In this document: positions 7,108-13,597 of the stretch, in pieces | How positions within the stretch are numbered: position 1 is the first letter of the stretch | How the letters are laid out: every line of letters begins with the position of its first letter | Source: JAITWN01 sp964581365 | Lineage (GTDB): Bacteria; Pseudomonadota; Gammaproteobacteria; SZUA-140 | Direction of reading: 5' to 3' | Assembly: GCA_964581365.1 (NCBI GenBank) | Contig: CAZOOF010000048.1 | Coordinates: 1-17,182 of the forward strand | Length of the DNA: 17,182 nt | The notes under the pieces: generated by a model | Seen by the model: only the letters and a program-made list of their open reading frames with translations | Told to the model about the DNA's origin: nothing | The model's database searches: none | Translations under genes and position numbers: made by a program

Positions 7108-9684
7108 ATGCGTTTCCTGGAAGCAATGGCTTTGCTGCTCATCGCCACTCTGGCGGGTGTCGCTCAGGCCGCAGAACGAGAAAGGGACTTCGACATACCG
7201 CCGCAGACACTCGCTGCGGCGCTGGAACGTTTCGTCGCTCAAACGGGGGTGGATCTATTGTATGACAGCAGTGTCATCGGGGCACTCGGCACGGAAGGTA
7301 TCAGCGGACGCCACCTTCCGGGGGACGCTCTCGAACTCCTGCTGAGCGGAACCGGACTCCGGCTCGTTCCGCTGGGACCCGGCGCCTTCGCCATTCGCCC
7401 GCCGGGTCCGCCGCGAAGTGAACCCGAGGGCTTGCGTTTGCCCGGACTGGTGGTCACGGCCACGCGCGATGCCACCTCGCTGCGCGATACGCCCGCCGCG
7501 GTCAGCGTGATCGACCGGCGCGCGCTGCAGGCCAGAGCCGCGGCGACGCTCGATCAGGCCGTGCGCTCGACTCCCGGCTCCTTCGCCCGCCGCAGCCGCG
7601 GCCTCATGGACACCAACTCATCGCTGTCCTTCCGCGGCTTCCCGGGGCAACGGCGCACACTGATCATGCTCGACGGCCTCCCGCTCAACGATCCCTATAC
7701 CGCGGAGGTCAACCTCTCCGCCATCGACATGGACACGGTGGAACGGATCGAGCTCGTGCGCGGCCCCTTCTCCAGTCTGTATGGGGGCAACGCCATGTCG
7801 GGGGTGGTCAATGTGATCACCGCGCCGATCGAAAGCTCAGGGGCGACGCTGCACGCAGGCTATGGCGACGCCTGGAATCAGGGAGAAGGCCCGGCCGATC
7901 ACAGCGAGCTGTCCATCCACGGGCAACTCAAGCCAGCGCCCGCCTGGGGACTGAGCGCCAGCTACCGTCATCGCTCCACCGGTGGCTATCCCAGCTGGTA
8001 CATTGTCCGTCCGTGGCGCCAGGAGGACGGCGCAAGCGCCGAACCCGATATTCCCGCCAGCATCACCGGCGCGATCGACAGCCGCAGCAACAGTGGCGCG
8101 CCGGTGAGCATCATCGGCGATGCCGGCGACAACGGCTACAGCGACGACACCCTGTCGCTGAAAGTCAGTTTCGATCCGTCGCCCGGGCACGGACTGGATC
8201 TGTACCACACCCGCACGCGCAACCAGTACACCTATGGCGCTGCGCATACCCGTCTGCGGGACGCCGATGGCACTCCGGTGTTCGCCTTTGCCCCCGGAGC
8301 GACGCTCTCGGGCGCGAGCAGCAGCGCGCTCACCGAGTCCGCCTTCCTCGTCGGCGGTCCCGGCGGCACCGCTCAGGACATCTGGCGCCTGGGCTGGCGC
8401 CATCGGATGGGGAGCGTCAACGGTCGACTGCTCCTCGGTCACATCGACAGCGGACGCAACTGGTTCGTGACCCCCGGCCTGCGCCCCCGCCCCGGCACGG
8501 GAGCGCTCTACGCGCCCGCCACCCGCGCAGGCGGCAGAGGACTGCTGAGCGAAGCCGAATCCCGGCAGGCGCATGCGGATTACCAGCTCACCGCGCCGCT
8601 GGGGGCCGGCCATACGGTGACGGTCGGCGCTGCCTGGCATGACGGTCGCGCGAAGAACCGCGAAACGGCTTTACGGAGCTGGCGCGACAGCGGCACCCGC
8701 GGCGAGATCAGAAGCCGCGCAGCCGGACGCATCACCAGTACCGCCCTTTTCATTCAGGACCGCTGGGATGCATCGGCCCGCTTCACCATCTATGCCGGTT
8801 TGCGTCACGACTGGTGGCGGACGCGCGATGGCAGTGCCTACTCCTATGCCACCGTCCCCGGCGCCGATGGCGACTTCGACGATATCGAGCTGAGCTATCC
8901 CGGTCGCACCGTCGGCCGCCTCAGTCCGCGCCTCTCCGCCATCTACCGGGCCGGCGAGGCAACGAGCTATCGCGCGGCCTACGGCCACGCCTTCCGCGGT
9001 CCGACCGTATTCGAGCTCTATCGGAGCTGGTTCTCCACCGTCAGCGGAACCGAGTTCCGCAGCAATCCGCAGCTCGCTCCCGAAACCTCCCGCTCCTGGG
9101 AAGTCGGCCTGGACCACCAGTTCGGCGGTATCGGCCTGTCGGCGACACTGTTTCACAACAACATGAAAGATTTCATCTATCGCCTTACGGTGATTGAAGA
9201 TTCGCCGATATCTACTTTTCACAACGCGGCCCGCGCCAGCAGCCGCGGGATCGAGCTCGGCGCCCATGGCAGCCTGGGCATGAGCGTCGACTGGCATGTG
9301 AATTACACCTGGACAGATGCGCGGATCGACGAGTTCCGGCTCGCTCCCGAGCGCTCGCTGATCGAAGGCAAACAGATCGTCCAGTTTCCCCGGCGGCTCG
9401 CCAACCTCGGCGCGCGCTGGACGCACAAGCGCTTCAGCGCCGGCGGAGAAATCCGCTACTCGGATGAGCGCTACAACACCGATGCCAATACCGACGTGGT
9501 GCACGGCGTTTTTGGCAGCTACGACTCGCCGACCCTGGTCGATATGGATTTCGCCTGGCAGGCGAACCGTGCCCTGCGGCTGTCACTGACGGTCGAGAAT
9601 CTGTTCGATCGCGAGTGGTACGACTTCTACCGTGCGCCGGGAAGAACCTGGCTGCTGCGGATGACGATGCAGCGCCAGGGCTGA
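7108..9684 (+). CDS. TonB-dependent outer-membrane receptor with STN signalling domain
   Basis: This 858-aa protein has a signal peptide (1-21, ending GVAQA) and an STN domain at about 27-98 (DIPPQTLAAALERFVAQTGV, LSGTGLRLVPLGPGAFAI). A TonB-box-like LPGLVVTATR follows at 111-120, then the plug with LIMLDGLPLNDPY and VERIELVRGPFSSLYGGNAM, and a 22-strand-type barrel with the usual FRGPTVFELYR and ENLFDREWYDFY signatures. STN domains contact FecR proteins, so this is the likely sensor for the sigma/FecR pair at 2074-3603. Ligand is not readable; context offers haem-like tetrapyrroles, a siderophore or a zinc complex. An oddity is the C-terminus MTMQRQG, which lacks the terminal aromatic residue normal for barrel assembly. 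It is homologous to the receptor after the gap. Confidence 0.95.
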   Translation: MRFLEAMALLLIATLAGVAQAAERERDFDIPPQTLAAALERFVAQTGVDLLYDSSVIGALGTEGISGRHLPGDALELLLSGTGLRLVPLGPGAFAIRPPGPPRSEPEGLRLPGLVVTATRDATSLRDTPAAVSVIDRRALQARAAATLDQAVRSTPGSFARRSRGLMDTNSSLSFRGFPGQRRTLIMLDGLPLNDPYTAEVNLSAIDMDTVERIELVRGPFSSLYGGNAMSGVVNVITAPIESSGATLHAGYGDAWNQGEGPADHSELSIHGQLKPAPAWGLSASYRHRSTGGYPSWYIVRPWRQEDGASAEPDIPASITGAIDSRSNSGAPVSIIGDAGDNGYSDDTLSLKVSFDPSPGHGLDLYHTRTRNQYTYGAAHTRLRDADGTPVFAFAPGATLSGASSSALTESAFLVGGPGGTAQDIWRLGWRHRMGSVNGRLLLGHIDSGRNWFVTPGLRPRPGTGALYAPATRAGGRGLLSEAESRQAHADYQLTAPLGAGHTVTVGAAWHDGRAKNRETALRSWRDSGTRGEIRSRAAGRITSTALFIQDRWDASARFTIYAGLRHDWWRTRDGSAYSYATVPGADGDFDDIELSYPGRTVGRLSPRLSAIYRAGEATSYRAAYGHAFRGPTVFELYRSWFSTVSGTEFRSNPQLAPETSRSWEVGLDHQFGGIGLSATLFHNNMKDFIYRLTVIEDSPISTFHNAARASSRGIELGAHGSLGMSVDWHVNYTWTDARIDEFRLAPERSLIEGKQIVQFPRRLANLGARWTHKRFSAGGEIRYSDERYNTDANTDVVHGVFGSYDSPTLVDMDFAWQANRALRLSLTVENLFDREWYDFYRAPGRTWLLRMTMQRQG

Positions 9685-9701
9685 AACGCTGATGCCCGGC
9701 G

Positions 9702-9801
9702 NNNNNNNNNNNNNNNNNNNNNNNNNNNNNNNNNNNNNNNNNNNNNNNNNNNNNNNNNNNNNNNNNNNNNNNNNNNNNNNNNNNNNNNNNNNNNNNNNNN
9801 N
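9702..9801. other. Assembly gap (100 N placeholder)
   Basis: A run of exactly 100 N, the conventional length for a scaffold gap of unknown size. It begins 17 bp after the stop of the first receptor and ends inside the plug domain of the second. At least the promoter, signal peptide and N-terminal plug of the second receptor are missing, and whole genes could be hidden. Confidence 0.98.
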
Positions 9802-11769
9802 GCCAAGGACAATCTGGTGCTGGTCGACGGCATTCCGCAGAACGATGCCAATAACGGTCAGGTCAACTGGACCATGATCGACACCGAGAACGTCGAACGC
9901 ATCGAGGTGCTGCGCGGCCCCTACTCCAGCCTGTACGGCGGCAATGCCATGGGCGGCGTGGTCAGCATCTTCACCCGCATGCCCGAGCGCTCGGGAGCGA
10001 GACTCAAGATCGGTGTCGGCGGTTCGCTGGAAAGCACCGCGCCGGAAGACTTCCGCGACATTGCCTTCTCCGGCGACATCAAGGCGACGCCCTCACTCGC
10101 CCTGGGCCTCAACTATCGCCAGCGCAGCACCGCCGGCTACCCTAGCACCCACGCCAACGTGTCGGATGCCGTCGCCGCCGGATTGCCGGCCGACGTGAGC
10201 GGCGCGACACCCTACACCACCAATGTCGGCGCCAGTTCCAACCTCGTTGGCGACACCGGCAACAACTGGTTCGAGGACGATACCGTCGGGTTCTCGATCA
10301 AGTACGCTCCGTCCGAGCGCACCCGCCTCGACCTGACCATGGTCCGCTCCGAATCCGAATACGGCTACGACCAGCCGCACAGCAATCTGCGTCAGACGGT
10401 GGTTCATCCCGATCTCGGCACGATCGATGACATCTCCACGCTGAGTACCGTACCGATGACCACCTGGCTCAACGGCGCGGTCTTCGCCCGCGGCGGCATG
10501 GCCGAGCAGGACAACATCGGCCTGGCGCTGACCACGGCATGGCGGGATCTGGGCATCAAGCTCACCGTCGGTCACATCGACAAGCAGACCGAAACCTACA
10601 TCGTGGGCGGCGCCAATCCGGCGATCAGCCCGGCGACCCTGGTCGGCGGCGACGGCCGCATCGCGCCGGCCACCGATTCGAACCGGACCCATGCCGACGT
10701 GCAGTTCGATCTGCCGCTGCTCGACCGTCATGTGCTCACCTTCGGCGGGGCCGGCACCTGGGGCGAGCTCAGCAACGAGCGCTGGAACCTGAGCAACTGG
10801 ACCGATCCCTCATCCAGGGTACTGAAGGTCTCGGACGCCCACGGCAAGGACCAGACCTACGCCCTGTTCGTGCAGGATGCCTGGTTCATAAATGATGCGC
10901 TGACCGCCTACTTCGGCGGCCGCCAGACCTGGTGGAAGATGAAGGGCGGCGAGGCCAACTTCTACAATGCCTCGGGCCTGACCCGCACCGACAGCTATGG
11001 TGAGACGGATTCGTCCGACTTCAGCCCCAAAGCCTCGCTGGTCTACCGCCCGACGCCGGCGACGACCTACCGCACCTCGATCGGCCGTGCCTTCCGTGCA
11101 CCGATGCTGTTCGAACTGATCCAGACCAGCGGTATCGCTGGCCAGACCTTCGTCGGCAACCCGGACCTGGAACCAGAGACCCTCACCTCCTGGGAGCTCG
11201 GCATCGACCACAGCTTCGCCAATGGCATCAATGCAATCGCCACCTATTACCAGAGCAAGGCCAAGGATCTGATCGAGACGGTAAACATCCCGGACACGAC
11301 GCCGACCGAAATCTCGCCGCGCAACATCGGCGAAGCGGAAATCAAGGGTGTCGAACTCGAGCTGCGCGGACCTCTGCCGCTGGGCTTCTCCTGGTCGGCG
11401 AACTACACCTGGACCGACGCCGAGGTGACGAAAAACGAGCTGAACCCGGAGCTGGTCGGCAAACAGCTGACTCACACGCCGGAACACATGTACAACCTCG
11501 GTCTCGACTGGCGCAACGATGCCTGGACGGTCTCGGTGAACCACTACCGCCAGAGCAAGCGCTACACCCGGGCAGACAATCTCGACACCGTTACCAAAGT
11601 GCCGGGATCGACCGACGCGTTCTCGCTCACGGACGTCAAGGCGACCTACGCCTTCTCGGAGAACCACAGCGCCTCGCTCGGCATCAACAATGTGTTCGAC
11701 GAGGAGTACCGCCAGTTCTATCTCAGCCCGGGCCGTTTCTGGTTCGTGGAACTGCGTTCGCGCTATTGA
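9802..11769 (+). CDS. Second TonB-dependent outer-membrane receptor (5' end lost in gap)
   Basis: 655 residues are visible, starting at AKDNLVLVDGIPQND in the plug and ending in a proper barrel C-terminus, WFVELRSRY. Plug signatures VERIEVLRGPYSSLYGGNAM and barrel signatures RAFRAPMLFELIQ, NPDLEPETLTSWELGIDHSF and NNVFDEEYRQFYLSPGRFWF are clear. The same segments occur in the receptor before the gap, so the two genes are paralogues or recent relatives. Whether this one also has an STN domain cannot be seen. It is followed by a hairpin and then the 7-TM/ExbB/DUF2149/CobN-like operon, for which it is the nearest receptor and so the best candidate to feed substrate. Cargo unknown. Confidence 0.93.
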   Translation, partial: AKDNLVLVDGIPQNDANNGQVNWTMIDTENVERIEVLRGPYSSLYGGNAMGGVVSIFTRMPERSGARLKIGVGGSLESTAPEDFRDIAFSGDIKATPSLALGLNYRQRSTAGYPSTHANVSDAVAAGLPADVSGATPYTTNVGASSNLVGDTGNNWFEDDTVGFSIKYAPSERTRLDLTMVRSESEYGYDQPHSNLRQTVVHPDLGTIDDISTLSTVPMTTWLNGAVFARGGMAEQDNIGLALTTAWRDLGIKLTVGHIDKQTETYIVGGANPAISPATLVGGDGRIAPATDSNRTHADVQFDLPLLDRHVLTFGGAGTWGELSNERWNLSNWTDPSSRVLKVSDAHGKDQTYALFVQDAWFINDALTAYFGGRQTWWKMKGGEANFYNASGLTRTDSYGETDSSDFSPKASLVYRPTPATTYRTSIGRAFRAPMLFELIQTSGIAGQTFVGNPDLEPETLTSWELGIDHSFANGINAIATYYQSKAKDLIETVNIPDTTPTEISPRNIGEAEIKGVELELRGPLPLGFSWSANYTWTDAEVTKNELNPELVGKQLTHTPEHMYNLGLDWRNDAWTVSVNHYRQSKRYTRADNLDTVTKVPGSTDAFSLTDVKATYAFSENHSASLGINNVFDEEYRQFYLSPGRFWFVELRSRY

Positions 11770-11776
11770 GCCGTAC

Positions 11777-11805
11777 GGATGGGGCGCGGGTCACCGCCCC
11801 CATCC
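11777..11805 (+). terminator. Possible stem-loop terminator after the second receptor
   Basis: GGATGGGG at 11777-11784 pairs perfectly with CCCCATCC at 11798-11805, and the stem can be extended inward by CG/CG with one bulge. It lies 8 bp after the receptor stop. The following sequence (CTTTCCCTG) is only weakly T-rich, so termination may be partial and the downstream operon may be read through. The rest of the intergenic stretch to 11995 holds short inverted repeats (such as GGTGTTCACACC at 11823-11834) but no site I can name. Confidence 0.4.
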
Positions 11806-11995
11806 CTTTCCCTGCCCTGAGAGGTGTTCACACCCTTTCTTCACCGGCCCGTCCCGAGGTGACCACTGCCGGCCACCTGGAACGTCTTTACCCTAAAGCG
11901 CCGCAACCCGGGAAGCACCAGGCTTCAGTGCGGGATTCATACTGCCGATGCAAACCTGCCCGCTGGGAAGGCACCATCAGCGAACGGGATCAGAC

Positions 11996-12655
11996 ATGAC
12001 GATAACGCTCAATTTCGCCCTGTGGACACTGCTGACACTGGGCGCAGCGGCCAGCGCCGGGCTGGTGATGGCCTCCCGCAGCGCCGCCGCGGGGGGCGCT
12101 CCCTGGCTGCCACTGGCAGCGGGCGCCGCTATCCTGGTGGCAACCGCCATCGGCGCCGACCCCCAGGCTCTGTTCAACCGCTCGCCTTACGGCATGTATC
12201 TGCTGCAAGCGTGCCTGCCGCTCGCCGGGCTGGCGCTTACCGCCTGGCTCGCCTGCCGCTGGTACATTTTCCGGCCGGGCTGCAGCGGCGCGGTCGCCGG
12301 GCTGACATCGGTGTTTCTCGCCATCTTCGTCGCTGCCGGCGCCACCGTGCTTTTTGTGATGCCCGAAACCGCTACCGGCCTGGCGGTGGCGCTGCTGACG
12401 GTGCTGATCCTGGGCGCACTAGCGGGCCGCTTGCCTGCGTGGGCGCTGCGCGCCGCCGGACTCACCACTGCCGTCTGCTCGCTGTGGGCCGCAGCCTTTC
12501 TCGTTTACCTGACCGTGTTCCCCGAACAGATCGCCGTCGGCATGGAACAGCCGACCGATGGCGCCGCTGCGCAGGTACCGCTGGCAGAGCTCGTGACCCT
12601 GACCGCGCTGGCCGCGGCTTTCATTCTTGGTTTCCTGAAGATACGACGAGGTTGA
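11996..12655 (+). CDS. Seven-helix inner-membrane protein of the CobN-like operon
   Basis: This 219-aa, very hydrophobic protein has about seven predicted helices (roughly 6-26, 37-53, 67-88, 99-121, 125-143, 150-174 and 196-214). There is a polar loop with CRWYIFRPGC between helices 3 and 4 and a periplasmic or cytoplasmic loop EQPTDGAAAQ before the last helix. I do not recognise a named domain. It is the first gene of the operon, four bases from the ExbB-family gene, and corresponds by position to the extra membrane protein in hmu-type loci of Bacteroidetes. It may be a structural partner of the proton channel or the inner-membrane permease for the released product. The start at ATG 11996 was chosen over 11948 because the added residues are not membrane-like. 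Confidence 0.75.
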   Translation: MTITLNFALWTLLTLGAAASAGLVMASRSAAAGGAPWLPLAAGAAILVATAIGADPQALFNRSPYGMYLLQACLPLAGLALTAWLACRWYIFRPGCSGAVAGLTSVFLAIFVAAGATVLFVMPETATGLAVALLTVLILGALAGRLPAWALRAAGLTTAVCSLWAAAFLVYLTVFPEQIAVGMEQPTDGAAAQVPLAELVTLTALAAAFILGFLKIRRG

Positions 12656-12659
12656 TTCG

Positions 12660-13262
12660 ATGAACATCATGCAGACCGCGGAAGGCTTTCTCTACGTCGT
12701 GAGCTCGGTGCTCTATTACCCGGTAATCCTGGGACTGGTCGCCTTGGTGTTCTACATCCTGATCCTGATCGGCAGTCTCGCCCGGGATCACCTCGACCGC
12801 CAGCGCGGCCAGCGCCCGGCCTTGGCGCGCTATCGCCATGAACTCGCCGAGCTGTTCGCCAATACCGACAAGGCGCACCTCGAACTCGAGATCGAAGCGC
12901 TGCTGCAGGAGACCGAGCGCCGCATCAGCAAGCCGATCGAACGCGCGCGCTTCATCGTCCGCGCCGGCCCGGGCATTGGGCTGATGGGCACGCTCATTCC
13001 CATGGGAGTATCGCTCGCCGCGCTCGCCCAGGGCAGCATGCCCGACATGGCCCAGCACATGGTTCATGCCTTCAACTCCGCCGTCGTCGGGCTCGGCGCC
13101 GGCGTCGTGTCCTTCGCCATCGCCCTGGTGCGCGAGCAGTGGGTGCGTCAGGACGTGATCGAGATCCGCCACTTCACCGAGCGCGCGGTCATCGATGGCC
13201 GCATCCCCGCCACCGCGAGCGGCGCGGCGACCATCGGCAGCCCGGCCGGAGAAACTGCATGA
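12660..13262 (+). CDS. MotA/TolQ/ExbB-family proton channel protein
   Basis: This 200-aa protein has the three-helix layout of ExbB/TolQ: helix 1 at about 18-40, a long charged cytoplasmic segment (41-100) with coiled-coil-like heptads, helix 2 at about 103-124 with the family motif AGPGIGLMGTLIPMG (102-116), and helix 3 at about 138-158 (FNSAVVGLGAGVVSFAIALV). ExbB-type channels convert the proton gradient into motion that energises TonB receptors or related machines. It is coupled to its neighbours: four bases after the 7-TM gene, and its TGA overlaps the ATG of the DUF2149 gene. In hmu-type loci the equivalent protein is the MotA/TolQ/ExbB-like Hmu component. No tonB gene is in the window. 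Confidence 0.9.
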   Translation: MNIMQTAEGFLYVVSSVLYYPVILGLVALVFYILILIGSLARDHLDRQRGQRPALARYRHELAELFANTDKAHLELEIEALLQETERRISKPIERARFIVRAGPGIGLMGTLIPMGVSLAALAQGSMPDMAQHMVHAFNSAVVGLGAGVVSFAIALVREQWVRQDVIEIRHFTERAVIDGRIPATASGAATIGSPAGETA

Positions 13263-13597
13263 GCATGAAGTTCATGCGCCGCGAAGCGCCCGCCGCTCAC
13301 CACAGCGACATGGATCCGCTCGCCGGCATCGCCAATCTGTTCGACGCCAGCATCGTGCTCATCGTCAGCATGATGATCGCGCTGTTCATGACCTTCAACA
13401 TGCTGGAGATGTTCGACGAGAGCAGCAAGGTGACGATCACCAAGCAGGGCGCCGATGGCGAGATCGAGATCGTCACCAAGGAAGGCACCGAGATCAAGGT
13501 CCAGAAATCCACCGACCAGCAGCTCAGCGGGGCCGGCGTCCGACTCGGCACCGCCTTCCAGCTCGAAGACGGACGCGTGGTGTATGTTCCAGAGTAA
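13259..13597 (+). CDS. DUF2149 protein, ExbD-like partner of the proton channel
   Basis: This 112-aa protein has a short cytoplasmic N-terminus, one transmembrane helix (about 30-52, ASIVLIVSMMIALFMTF) and a small C-terminal periplasmic domain rich in beta-forming repeats (EIEIVTKEGTEIKVQKS) that ends LEDGRVVYVPE. The layout is that of ExbD/TolR. Asp29, in NLFDASIVLIV, stands just at the helix entrance, where ExbD has its essential Asp in N-x-x-P-F-I-D-V. DUF2149 genes typically sit next to MotA/TolQ/ExbB and CobN-like genes. ATG 13259 overlaps the upstream TGA. The gene overlaps the start of the CobN-like gene by 14 bp. Confidence 0.88.
   Translation: MSMKFMRREAPAAHHSDMDPLAGIANLFDASIVLIVSMMIALFMTFNMLEMFDESSKVTITKQGADGEIEIVTKEGTEIKVQKSTDQQLSGAGVRLGTAFQLEDGRVVYVPE

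Noticed and set aside
6924..7148. N-terminal extension of the small Cys/His protein to ATG 7148
   Set aside because: It would run through the control region and into the receptor start, adds charged non-conserved-looking sequence before the membrane segment, and is not needed for a protein of the expected size.
7837..8640. Long minus-strand open frame inside the first receptor
   Set aside because: It lies wholly antisense to clear receptor barrel sequence, with no ribosome-binding site or family features.
11819..11998. Words resembling a cobalamin riboswitch (CCGCAAC, GGGAAGG, GATCAGACATG) upstream of the 7-TM gene
   Set aside because: The full B12 box (AGYCAGGAGACC type) and the GGGAA-GGTG-AA-CC core are absent, and the last word touches the start codon. 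A covariance-model search for the cobalamin riboswitch over this region would settle it; a significant hit would reopen the case.
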